Notes under the pieces: generated by a model
Told to the model about the DNA's origin: nothing
The model's input: only the letters and a program-made list of their open reading frames with translations
Database searches by the model: none
Shown here: in pieces, positions 9,358-17,353 of the stretch
How the letters are laid out: the number at the start of each line of letters is the position of its first letter
Numbering within the stretch: position 1 is the first letter of the stretch
Source of the DNA: Bacteroidales bacterium
Lineage (GTDB): Bacteria; Bacteroidota; Bacteroidia; Bacteroidales; WCHB1-69
Assembly (NCBI GenBank): GCA_017651425.1
Contig: JAGCCZ010000031.1
Span: 19,335 to 83,334 of the forward strand
Direction: 5' to 3'
DNA: 64,000 nucleotides
Position numbers and translations under genes: made by a program

Positions 9358-10854
9358 ATGAATAAAGTAACCAAAACAACTGGACTGTTAATCGTCATCG
9401 CCCTTATGACCTTAGTCTCTTCTTGTAAGAAAGAGACTTCTCCGACAACGGGCTGGAAATACAATGACGCAAAGAATGGCGGCTTCGAGGTCGCCCCGTT
9501 CGAGGAACAAGCCACAGGCCCCGGCCTGGTGTTCATCGAAGGCGGTACTTTCGTCATGGGTAACATGGAAGAGGACGTGATGAAGGATTGGAACAACACG
9601 CCCCGCCGCGTGTCCGTCGCCTCTTTCTACATGGATGAGTGCGAGGTCGCCAACGTCGATTACCTCGAATATCTCTACTGGCTGGAAAGAGTCTTCGTGC
9701 CCCAAGACCTGAAAGTGGTCTATGACAACGCCCTTCCCGATGAGAACGTGTGGCGCGACCGTCTCGGCTACAACGAGCCCGACGTGGAATACTACTTCCG
9801 CCACCCCGCCTACAGACACTATCCCGTCGTGGGTGTCAACTGGCTGCAGGCCACCAACTACGCCGCCTGGCGTACCGACCGTGTGAACGAGCAGATCCTC
9901 GTGGACCGCGGCTATGTGGAATTCGCCGAGACCCCGACCGCCGAAGGATACTTCAACACCGACGCCTACCTGACCTACGAGACCTACGAGGCCGAGGGCG
10001 AGAAACGTCTCAAATACATCTCCTCCGGTGAATACCGTAACGTCAAGATGGAAGACGGCATCCTCCTGCCCAAGTATCGCCTCCCGACCGAGGCCGAATG
10101 GGAATACGCCGCCTATGGCTTGGTGGGCAACACCCTCAACGAACGTATCCTCGAACGTAAAGTCTATCCGTGGAACGGCCAACAGATCCGTACCGAAGAG
10201 AGAAAATATTACGGCGACATCGTCACCAACGTCCGTCGTGGCCGCGGCGACCTCATGGGTGTGGCCAGCAACCTCAACGACGCCGGATTCAAAACCAAGG
10301 AGGTGCGCTCCGATTGGCCCAACGACTACGGCTTGTATCAAATGGCCGGTAATGTCTCCGAATGGGTCATGGATGTCTATCGTCAAGCTTCCCACGACGA
10401 CGTGACCGAGTTCAACCCCTTCCGTGGTAACTATTTCGAGACCAAGAAGCTTCTGGAAGACGGTACCGTTGCAGAACGTGACAGCGTGGGTAAGATCCCC
10501 ATGGTTCCCGTTTCCGACTTCAAGAACGACAGACGCCGCAACTACCGTGCCGCCGACAACCGCAACTACGCCGATGGAGACTGGCAGTCCCTCCAGAACA
10601 TGGACGACTGGAAGAAGGCCGTCACCAACACCGAATCCACCGACGTGATGTACCGCAAGGAGATCAACACCCCTTACGCATACTCATTGGTTAGCGACCA
10701 CGCCCGCGTCTATAAGGGCGGTTCCTGGCGCGACATCCCCTATTGGTCCGCCCCCGCCTCCAGACGTTACCTCGACGAGGACGAAGCCACCGACTATATC
10801 GGATTCCGCTGCGCAATGGCCCGCGTGGGCTCCCAAGTCCAAGGAGGAAGATAA
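9358..10854 (+). CDS. gldJ: GldJ, gliding/T9SS lipoprotein with a formylglycine-enzyme-like fold
   Basis: A 498-residue lipoprotein (lipobox LVSSC, Cys23) with an FGE/SUMF1-like domain: GLVFIEGGTFVMG near residue 57, NTPRRVSVASFYMDECEVAN, HYPVVGVNWLQATNYAAWR, YRLPTEAEWEYAA, NVSEWVMDVY, and the closing YKGGSWRDIPYWSAPASRRYL ... IGFRCAM. The lipobox-proximal GWKYNDAKNGGFEV and the run DDVMKDWNNTP-like segment resemble GldJ rather than GldK. gldJ lies beside porU-porV in Flavobacterium, as it does here. GldJ is needed for gliding and stabilises GldK in that genus. GldK/PorK is the main alternative. Confidence 0.82.
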   Translation: MNKVTKTTGLLIVIALMTLVSSCKKETSPTTGWKYNDAKNGGFEVAPFEEQATGPGLVFIEGGTFVMGNMEEDVMKDWNNTPRRVSVASFYMDECEVANVDYLEYLYWLERVFVPQDLKVVYDNALPDENVWRDRLGYNEPDVEYYFRHPAYRHYPVVGVNWLQATNYAAWRTDRVNEQILVDRGYVEFAETPTAEGYFNTDAYLTYETYEAEGEKRLKYISSGEYRNVKMEDGILLPKYRLPTEAEWEYAAYGLVGNTLNERILERKVYPWNGQQIRTEERKYYGDIVTNVRRGRGDLMGVASNLNDAGFKTKEVRSDWPNDYGLYQMAGNVSEWVMDVYRQASHDDVTEFNPFRGNYFETKKLLEDGTVAERDSVGKIPMVPVSDFKNDRRRNYRAADNRNYADGDWQSLQNMDDWKKAVTNTESTDVMYRKEINTPYAYSLVSDHARVYKGGSWRDIPYWSAPASRRYLDEDEATDYIGFRCAMARVGSQVQGGR

Positions 10855-10871
10855 TACTATATAGTATATTA

Positions 10872-10920
10872 CTTAACAATAAACCCCAAAAGTCGATGAC
10901 TTTTGGGGTTTATTGTTAAG
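10872..10920. terminator. Bidirectional intrinsic terminator between gldJ and the META lipoprotein gene
   Basis: Two perfectly complementary 22-base arms (10872-10893 and 10899-10920) flank the loop CGATG. The stem is GC-rich at the top (ACCCC/GGGGT) and A/T-rich at the base, so each strand ends in U-rich sequence. It lies between the convergent gldJ (+) and META (-) genes and should stop transcription from both sides. Confidence 0.9.
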
Positions 10921-10932
10921 AGCAGCAGTCAA

Positions 10933-11382
10933 TTATTCATCAAGAACCTTGCCGCTGTCCTTGAAACGGAAAATCTCAGTTTTGTCGGCATAGATGATCA
11001 ATGTGCTGTCTTTGATGCTGAACGAGGTGATGTTTTCCCTCAATCCCTTTATGAACAGACGTTCCATGTCCATCTGCGGACAGAGTTTCTTCGAGGCGCT
11101 GGTGAGTTCCATTTGAAGTTTCTGCTTCTTTTGATAGTACGTGCCGAAGAAGATGTTGCAGCCCAAATATCCATTGGTGTTGCCGTCTTCCTGGAAAATG
11201 ATGTACGGTTGCGCCATGGCGGTGCCAGGATCAATGGGTTTGCCATACAAGGCTTCTAATTGCCACTGAGTGTCAACCAAGGAACTGGTTTTGCCTTGGG
11301 CGGCCTTCTTGGTGGTTTTACAACCAAAGAAGACAAGGACTAGACTGGCCGCGATGGCCAAAATGAGTAATTTCTTTGTCAT
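10933..11382 (-). CDS. META-domain (HslJ-like) lipoprotein
   Basis: A 149-residue lipoprotein (lipobox VFFGC, Cys21). The META/DUF306 pattern is visible from about residue 37: DTQWQLEALYGKPI, then NGYLGCNIFFGTYYQ, then a LTSASKKLCPQMDMERLFIKGL segment where the family usually has a T-x-K/M-x-C motif followed by E. META proteins such as E. coli HslJ are small envelope proteins with poorly defined roles in stress or drug tolerance. Its ATG overlaps the engB stop by four bases (ATGA), so it is translated from the same mRNA. Confidence 0.82.
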   Translation of the reverse strand: MTKKLLILAIAASLVLVFFGCKTTKKAAQGKTSSLVDTQWQLEALYGKPIDPGTAMAQPYIIFQEDGNTNGYLGCNIFFGTYYQKKQKLQMELTSASKKLCPQMDMERLFIKGLRENITSFSIKDSTLIIYADKTEIFRFKDSGKVLDE

Positions 11383-11993
11383 GATTCAGGATTATTATGA
11401 AACTGAAGGTTAATATTTTCTATATAACTGAGAATTTCCTCCTTGCCCTTGCCGGTCTCGGCCGACGACAACATACGGTACGGCATCTCCTCCCACTCCT
11501 CCGCCAACCTGTTGTAGAACTTCTGGACATTGCTCTGCACTTTCCCCTGCGAGACTTTGTCCGTTTTGGTGAAGATAATGGAGAACGGGACTCCTTTTTC
11601 ACCCAAGCCCGCAATGAATTCCAAGTCTATTTTCTGAGGCTCAAGCCGGGAGTCGATGAGGACAAAGACCACTTGCAGGTTTTCGCGCGACACCAGATAG
11701 TCGTCAATCATCTTTTTCCACTTGTCGCGCATAGCTTTGGAGATGGAGGCATAGCCATAGCCCGGCAAATCCACCAAATACCACTCCCTGTTAATAAGAA
11801 AATGGTTGATGGTTTGTGTTTTACCGGGTTTGGAAGAGGTTTTGGCCAATTTTTTATTGTTGACCAACATATTGATAAGGGAGGATTTGCCGACATTGGA
11901 ACGTCCGATGAAGGCATATTCCGGCATCGTCGGAGGTGGACATTTACGCCAGTCCACCACACTTTGCATAAAAATTGCATTTTTGATAATCAT
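11379..11993 (-). CDS. engB: Ribosome-biogenesis GTPase EngB (YihA/YsxC)
   Basis: A 204-residue cytoplasmic GTPase used in late assembly of the large ribosomal subunit. All G motifs are visible: G1 GRSNVGKSSL (about 30-39), G2 region GKTQTINHF, G3 DLPGYGYA, G4 TKTD, and G5 LSSAETGKG. The length matches the family. The start lies two bases after the stop of the EnvC-like gene, and the gene overlaps the META lipoprotein gene, forming a three-gene unit. Confidence 0.95.
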   Translation of the reverse strand: MIIKNAIFMQSVVDWRKCPPPTMPEYAFIGRSNVGKSSLINMLVNNKKLAKTSSKPGKTQTINHFLINREWYLVDLPGYGYASISKAMRDKWKKMIDDYLVSRENLQVVFVLIDSRLEPQKIDLEFIAGLGEKGVPFSIIFTKTDKVSQGKVQSNVQKFYNRLAEEWEEMPYRMLSSAETGKGKEEILSYIENINLQFHNNPES

Positions 11994-11995
11994 AG

Positions 11996-13312
11996 CTATC
12001 GTCTGGCCAGCCAGGAGTTCGGATTGAGATATGAATCGTTCTTCCAGATCTCGAAATGGAGCTCGTAAGTGTTGGAAGTGGCACTCTTGGCCACGGTGCC
12101 AATGGTCTGTTTGGTGGAAACCTTGGCGCCTTTTTTCACACTGACAGTCGCCAAGTTCTGATAGACGCTGATATACTCGCCGTGGCGGATGATGACGACC
12201 TTGGTGCCCATGACATCCATGACGGCAGTAACCTCGCCTTGATAAACAGCCCGGACGGGGGCACCGGCGTCGGTCATGATGTCGATGCCACGGTTCTCAA
12301 TCATCACAGAGGGGACGTCTGGATGGGCATAGTTGCCGAAATCGCCCACTTTGGCGCCCTTGGCCACAGGCCAGGGCAGGCTGCCCTTGTTGCTGACAAA
12401 GGAGTTGTTCAACGTCCTCTCCTCCGGGGTGAGGGCAATGGTGGCCGTTGCCCGCGGGTTTGCGGCGGTTGACGTAGAACTGGAAGCGGCGGGTTTTGAC
12501 GTGTTGCTGCTTGTGCTTGCCGCCTTGTTCTTGGCTTCAGCGGCACGCTTGGCGTTGGCTGCAGCTATCTCCGCCTGTATGGCCTTCTTGATGGCCACGT
12601 CTATATTCTTACGCTGCCGCTGCTTCTCCTCCAATTGGGCCTTGAGCTGGGTTGATTGTTTCTTGAGCTGCTCGGAACTTTTAGTCTTCGCACGACGGTC
12701 GCTTTCCAACTTCTTGATCTCACTCTCCTTCCCGGAAAGCAAATTGAGTTTTTCTTGCTTCATGGCAATGATCTGCTCATTCTTCTCCTTCAACTCGGCC
12801 TGGGTTTGCGCAATCTTGTCGGCTTGTGTACGGACATTTTCCGAAAAGATGGTGTAAAAACGCAGCCGGCGGAACATCTGGGAAAAATCATCCGCCGCCA
12901 GAATAAACGTCACCTTGTCCATCAACTTGCGGTTGCGGTAAGCCATATAGACCACCTGCGCATAATCCGCCTTCATGTAATCCAGCTTCTTTTGCAGATT
13001 GAGGATCTCCTGCTGGTTCTGCTCCTGCTCTTCCTCCATCCGGATGATCTCTTGATTAAGTGTTGTGATCAATTTCTCGCGATTGGAAATTTGCTGACGC
13101 AGCACGGCAATCTGCTGCAACGAGGCCTTCTGGTTCTTCTCGTTCTTCTTAATCAGACTCTGCGTGTTGGCGATCTCTTTCTCGATTTTCTGCTTGTCCT
13201 TCTTCAATTGCGAACTGGTTTTCTGCGCATCGGCGGAAGGAATAACAAGCACACCCCACAGCAGAAACACCATGAGAGCTGTTTTCCATATATTTTTCTG
13301 GGAAAATTTCAT
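11996..13312 (-). CDS. EnvC-like murein hydrolase activator, degenerate LytM (M23) domain
   Basis: A 438-residue secreted protein with a signal peptide (KTALMVFLLWGVLVIPSADA), a long coiled coil (about residues 30-260, rich in K/E/Q heptads), an Ala/Ser/Thr linker, and a C-terminal LytM domain (about 320-438). Two zinc-site residues of active M23 enzymes are missing: the HxxxD motif reads NRGID, and the HxH motif reads ELHFE. As in E. coli EnvC, this suggests a non-catalytic activator of an amidase in septal peptidoglycan splitting. It is first in a unit with engB and the META gene. Confidence 0.87.
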   Translation of the reverse strand: MKFSQKNIWKTALMVFLLWGVLVIPSADAQKTSSQLKKDKQKIEKEIANTQSLIKKNEKNQKASLQQIAVLRQQISNREKLITTLNQEIIRMEEEQEQNQQEILNLQKKLDYMKADYAQVVYMAYRNRKLMDKVTFILAADDFSQMFRRLRFYTIFSENVRTQADKIAQTQAELKEKNEQIIAMKQEKLNLLSGKESEIKKLESDRRAKTKSSEQLKKQSTQLKAQLEEKQRQRKNIDVAIKKAIQAEIAAANAKRAAEAKNKAASTSSNTSKPAASSSTSTAANPRATATIALTPEERTLNNSFVSNKGSLPWPVAKGAKVGDFGNYAHPDVPSVMIENRGIDIMTDAGAPVRAVYQGEVTAVMDVMGTKVVIIRHGEYISVYQNLATVSVKKGAKVSTKQTIGTVAKSATSNTYELHFEIWKNDSYLNPNSWLARR

Positions 13313-13331
13313 ATTACACCGTTTTAACTTG

Positions 13332-13339
13332 CAAAAATA
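13332..13339 (-). promoter_or_regulatory. -7 promoter box for the EnvC-like gene
   Basis: The minus strand reads TATTTTTG, 19 bases upstream of the ATG at 13312. The element fits TAnnTTTG and sits in the 178-base gap after azlD. Confidence 0.6.
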
Positions 13340-13490
13340 GTCTATTTACTTGGAGTAGTAAAATGACAATCACTTTTTTATGAACGGAGTGTTGTTGATT
13401 TTATTCTGCAAGATGCCCAATTATATCATTCTTTCATAAAACATTCCCGCACCCGTTATCATCCATTCATCCAAGCAGACTGACGTATCA

Positions 13491-13835
13491 TCAGAACACG
13501 ATGGGCAGCAGCAGTTCCACAATGAGGGCGGTGAGCACCGCCACGAGGGCAACACGCACCAATCCGCGGTCTTTCCAGGCTAAGACGATGGCGACCATGG
13601 TGGCTACGGCGGCGGAGACGAAATGCGGTGACGTTGCGCCGGCAGGCGTGGTCGAATACAACACATCGGGGAACGTCATGGCCGACAGCACACAGAAGGG
13701 AATGTAATAGAGGAAGTCCTGTATCCACTCGTTGTCCATTTTCCGGCGCACAAAACCAATCGGGATGACACGGATAAGGTAGGTGGTGAGAGCCATGATG
13801 AGCATGGCGATGGCGACGTTCTGGAGACTACACAT
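13491..13835 (-). CDS. azlD: AzlD family branched-chain amino acid export subunit
   Basis: A 114-residue membrane protein with about four hydrophobic helices and the AzlD signature TTYLIRVIPIGF near the N-terminus. It pairs with AzlC to form a two-component exporter of branched-chain amino acids or similar compounds. The start is ATG 13835 rather than the GTG six bases upstream, because a strong ribosome-binding site (AGGAGG, positions 13841-13846 on the opposite strand) lies five bases before it, inside the end of azlC. The gene overlaps azlC by eight bases. Confidence 0.88.
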   Translation of the reverse strand: MCSLQNVAIAMLIMALTTYLIRVIPIGFVRRKMDNEWIQDFLYYIPFCVLSAMTFPDVLYSTTPAGATSPHFVSAAVATMVAIVLAWKDRGLVRVALVAVLTALIVELLLPIVF

Positions 13836-14565
13836 GGGCACCTCCTTTCAACATGCGGCGACGGAACCGCTTGATTTCCTTGATAGAGGCACAGATGGCG
13901 GCACCCAAGATGGCAGCCACGATGATGGCCCAGCCGCCGCCACCGCTCTTGGAAAGCACGTTGAGACCCGGCACATACTTGAAGAAGCAGGAGAGCAGCG
14001 CCGACACAACCACGGCGATGGCCACCTTGCGACCCTTGCGCGCCGGCGGGATAATGATGGCGATAAACATACAGTAGAGCGCAATGCCGAAACAGCCTTG
14101 CAACATCGGGCTAAGCAAGCTCGAGGCCACGGCACCCAGCAATGTACCCAAAGTCCAACCTGCAATCGGTGTGGTCATCAAGCCCCCGAAAAAGGGGAAA
14201 CTCACGTCGTCCTTTTCCATGGCCGCCAAGGCAAAAACCTCATCGGTAATGCAAAAAGCCATGATGGCGCGCTTGTAGAAGGGCATATCGGAGGCCACCT
14301 TCTGCGACAGCGACAGCGACATCAGCATATAGCGCAAATTGATGACAAAAGTGGTGATGACCAGCTCTATGTAGGGCGCGCCCCCCTCAATGAGCCGTAT
14401 GCCAGCGAACTGTCCCGCCGAAGCCATGTTGGTCATCGATATAATGGTGGCTTCCAACGGATTAAAGCCCATTTTCACAGCTATCAACCCGAAGGTGAAA
14501 GAGACGGGAATGTAACCCAAACAGATCGGAAATCCCTTTTTTAAACCTCTAACAAACTCACTCAT
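13828..14565 (-). CDS. azlC: AzlC family branched-chain amino acid exporter, large subunit
   Basis: A 245-residue polytopic membrane protein. The family motifs are visible: the N-terminal FPICLGYIPVSFTFGLIAVKMGF and the mid-protein AGQFAGIRLIEGGAPYIELVITTFVINLRYMLMSLSLSQK. AzlC carries the transport path and AzlD is its small partner, encoded immediately downstream with overlap. Substrate is inferred from the family (branched-chain amino acids in Bacillus and E. coli YgaZH). A -7 box lies 30 bases upstream. Confidence 0.92.
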   Translation of the reverse strand: MSEFVRGLKKGFPICLGYIPVSFTFGLIAVKMGFNPLEATIISMTNMASAGQFAGIRLIEGGAPYIELVITTFVINLRYMLMSLSLSQKVASDMPFYKRAIMAFCITDEVFALAAMEKDDVSFPFFGGLMTTPIAGWTLGTLLGAVASSLLSPMLQGCFGIALYCMFIAIIIPPARKGRKVAIAVVVSALLSCFFKYVPGLNVLSKSGGGGWAIIVAAILGAAICASIKEIKRFRRRMLKGGAHV

Positions 14566-14594
14566 AAATCTTTGCCACTTTCCAAAAACGGCAG

Positions 14595-14602
14595 CAAAGA
14601 TA
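14595..14602 (-). promoter_or_regulatory. -7 promoter box for azlCD
   Basis: The minus strand reads TATCTTTG, a match to TAnnTTTG, 29 bases before the azlC ATG and separated from the COG2509 gene that ends at 14629. Confidence 0.55.
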
Positions 14603-14628
14603 GTAAAAAAAGGGACAAGGAAAAAGGA

Positions 14629-16194
14629 TCATTGTATTTCAGACATCGACACAATCGACACTGCGGTTTTCAGGCCGTCGATGGCGGCGCTGACAATACC
14701 ACCCGCGTAGCCTGCACCCTCGCCCATGGGATATATGCCGGGAATGCCGCACTGCCTGTTTTCGCCACGCAGGATGCGCACAGGAGAAGACGAGCGAGTC
14801 TCCACGCCAGTGAGCACAGCGTCGGGATCAGCGAAACCTTTGAGCTTCCTGTCCAGCTGCGGGATGGCTTGGCGCAAAGCATCAACCACATAGTCGGGGA
14901 GGCAGCGGCCGAGATCGCAGAAGAAAACCCCATGCGGATAGGAGGGCTTGACACTGCGATAGCGGTCGGCAATCTTGCCGGCCAAAAATTCGCCCACAAG
15001 GTTGCCCGGGGCGCGGTAGTCGCCCGCAATCCCGAAAGCGGCACGCTCGTACCGCTCTTGGTAGTCCAACCCATCAAGGGGGCTTCCCTTGAGATAGTCA
15101 TCAGGATGCACACTGACAAGCAGGGCACTGTTGGCATTGGCCTTGTCGCGGCTACGCTCACTCATGCCGTTGGTGACAATGGTGCCCTCCTCGCTGGCGG
15201 AGGCCATCACCGTGCCGCCGGGACACATGCAGAAGGTATAGACCCCGCGGTCGCCAAGGTGAACAACCCCCTTGTAGGAGGCAGGTGGCAGAATGCGCGC
15301 CGCTTCCCCGTATTGCATGCGGTTGACACGTCGCTGCTGGTGCTCGATGCGCACGCCCATGGAGAAAGCCTTGGCTTCCATGGCCAGCCCCCTGTCGTAG
15401 AGATGCCGGATGGTGTCGCGGGCGGAGTGTCCCAAGCCCAAGAGCAAATGCCGGGTGAGGAACCGCTCCCCCGTGTTGCAAGTGACCAGCAAGGCTCCAT
15501 TGCTTTGCTGGAAGTCGGTAAACGTGGTGTTGAAGTGGAACTCACCGCCCAAGGATTCGATTTCGAGGCGGATATTGCGGACCACACGTTCCAGGTAGTC
15601 GGTGCCCACATGCGGATTTTGCATATAGAGCACATCCTCGTCGGCCCCGTGTTTGTAGAACTCCTCCAGCACAAAGCGGTTGTACTCGCCATGGACATTG
15701 GTATTGAGTTTGCCATCGGAGAAGGTGCCGGCACCGCCTTCGCCAAACTGCACGTTGCAGTTCGGGTCCAGCTTCTTGTCATGGAGAAAGATCTCCACAG
15801 CCCGCTTGCGTTCCTCGATGCGCGCGCCCCGCTCAATGACGATGGGCCGCGCCTGGCAACGCGCCAAGTAGAGGGCGGCGAACATGCCCGCCGGGCCGAA
15901 GCCTACCACAACGGGACGATGCTCGCCCTGCCACGCAGGGTACTCCATCACAGGCTTTTCAGGCCACTCCGTCACATTGGCATCCGACAACAAATACTTA
16001 TATCTGTCCGGAAGCGTCAGTCCCACCTGGTAATCGAAGATGACGCGGTTTTTCTTGCGGGCATCAATGGCCTGGCGCAGGATGCGGAGACCACGCAGAT
16101 CTTCCACTTGAATGCCGAACTGCCGATTTATCGCAATCTCCAATCCGTCCTTACTGCCGACGGGGATTCGTATGTTCGAGAGTTTTATTTTCAT
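14629..16194 (-). CDS. FAD-dependent dehydrogenase of the COG2509 family
   Basis: A 521-residue flavoprotein. The dinucleotide-binding motif is GFGPAGMFAALYLARC, followed by the acidic strand end VIERG and the family block NVQFGEGGAGTFSDGKLNT. It ends with the FAD-contacting segment YPMGEGAGYAGGIVSAAIDGLKTA. The first 100 residues form the separate N-terminal domain usual in this family. The physiological substrate is not known. It is the last gene of a minus-strand run behind the AlgJ-like gene (5-base gap), but no functional link to glycan acylation is evident. Confidence 0.85.
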   Translation of the reverse strand: MKIKLSNIRIPVGSKDGLEIAINRQFGIQVEDLRGLRILRQAIDARKKNRVIFDYQVGLTLPDRYKYLLSDANVTEWPEKPVMEYPAWQGEHRPVVVGFGPAGMFAALYLARCQARPIVIERGARIEERKRAVEIFLHDKKLDPNCNVQFGEGGAGTFSDGKLNTNVHGEYNRFVLEEFYKHGADEDVLYMQNPHVGTDYLERVVRNIRLEIESLGGEFHFNTTFTDFQQSNGALLVTCNTGERFLTRHLLLGLGHSARDTIRHLYDRGLAMEAKAFSMGVRIEHQQRRVNRMQYGEAARILPPASYKGVVHLGDRGVYTFCMCPGGTVMASASEEGTIVTNGMSERSRDKANANSALLVSVHPDDYLKGSPLDGLDYQERYERAAFGIAGDYRAPGNLVGEFLAGKIADRYRSVKPSYPHGVFFCDLGRCLPDYVVDALRQAIPQLDRKLKGFADPDAVLTGVETRSSSPVRILRGENRQCGIPGIYPMGEGAGYAGGIVSAAIDGLKTAVSIVSMSEIQ

Positions 16195-16199
16195 TAGAA

Positions 16200-17351
16200 T
16201 TATAATGTCTTGAGTATATTGCGGATATGCGGTTCATAAATCATCAGCACCACAATATCGGGATTCACTTGGCGGATAATGTCATAATTGGCACCGTATT
16301 TCCATGCATCGAATATGAAGAGCGATTCATGGAAATATGGCGTGACAAAGGGAATGATATTGTTGCAATAGGAGTCGCGGATGAACAGAATCTTCGGATG
16401 GTTGGTGCGGTTGGTGCGGAATTGTTTCTCATATTCATGCGGATAGACAAACCTTTCAGTTGGAATGAAGTCCTGTACGGTGTCTTCTACTGAAGCAAAA
16501 TCAACGGTATCTGTGTAAACAACAGCATATTCCCAATCTTTTTGGTATTTTGGGGAATTTCCACGTATGGATATCCAGGAGTACAGGTTCCCGTCACTAC
16601 GGATGTAAGGGATGAGGGTGAAATCCTGTTTTATAGAAAATGGCAGCAAGGGAAAGTCTTTGGAGAGGGTCTCCATGATTTTTTCAGCTCCATACGAAGC
16701 GCCAAGCGAATTCCAATGATTGTCGTTCTTGCGATACAGTAGCGTATCCCCTTTATGTTTGAGGAGGGTGGATTTGAGGTAGGCGAGCGGGATCTTCGGC
16801 GCACGCTCGTGCATCACCCGGCAGAATTTCTCGGTAGCCGTCTCCGAGGTCCGTTGCAAACAAGGAGGCAGGTATTCCGAATAAATCTCATACGAAGTTG
16901 GGGCGAGGAATATGTAGTAACGGATGCCCATCTTCTGAAGAGTTTCAAAACGTCGGGCCAGCTCGTCCGCCACAAGGCCCATCTGCTCCTCTGTAAACAC
17001 AAGGGTTCCCTCATAGAGCTCTTTCTCTTCCTTGCCACAAAACAAGAAATCATCTTCCCCGATGATTACGGCGGGTGTAGGCGACTGGTGATTGTATTGG
17101 GAATAAAGGAAATAGGCATCTAAAAATTTGTCTCTGAAAGGAAAATGGTCATTGAAGTAGAGATCGAACTGGGCAGGGAATTTGTCCAACTGAGCAGGGT
17201 TCGGTGATGGAAAAGCAACCAAGGTCCTGTTCTCCCGTTGGCTTTTGGTCGACTGATTGCGATGGCACACCAGATGAAAGGCCGGAAATGCCAGCATGCA
17301 TACGAACAGGATGACGGTGAGGATAATATAGGGATTCTGGCGCTCTTTCAT
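16200..17351 (-). CDS. AlgJ/AlgX-like (DHHW) O-acetylation partner protein
   Basis: A 383-residue protein with one N-terminal membrane anchor (PYIILTVILFVCMLAFPAFHLV) and a periplasmic SGNH-like domain. Catalytic-type residues are D210 and H212 in DNHWNSLGA and Ser327 in FIRDSYCNN. The N-terminal ENRTLVAFP ... FDLYFNDHFPFRDKFL pattern is typical of the family. These proteins transfer acyl groups, delivered across the membrane by an MBOAT protein, to a polysaccharide. The start chosen (MKERQNPY, 17351) lies two bases after the MBOAT stop. Target polymer unknown. Confidence 0.85.
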   Translation of the reverse strand: MKERQNPYIILTVILFVCMLAFPAFHLVCHRNQSTKSQRENRTLVAFPSPNPAQLDKFPAQFDLYFNDHFPFRDKFLDAYFLYSQYNHQSPTPAVIIGEDDFLFCGKEEKELYEGTLVFTEEQMGLVADELARRFETLQKMGIRYYIFLAPTSYEIYSEYLPPCLQRTSETATEKFCRVMHERAPKIPLAYLKSTLLKHKGDTLLYRKNDNHWNSLGASYGAEKIMETLSKDFPLLPFSIKQDFTLIPYIRSDGNLYSWISIRGNSPKYQKDWEYAVVYTDTVDFASVEDTVQDFIPTERFVYPHEYEKQFRTNRTNHPKILFIRDSYCNNIIPFVTPYFHESLFIFDAWKYGANYDIIRQVNPDIVVLMIYEPHIRNILKTL

Positions 17352-17353
17352 GG

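Noticed and set aside
9358..10854. GldK/PorK as the identity of the FGE-like lipoprotein
   Set aside because: The segment after the lipobox, the run around DVMKDWNNTP, and the position beside porU-porV fit GldJ better. porL, porM and porN do not follow, as they would after porK.
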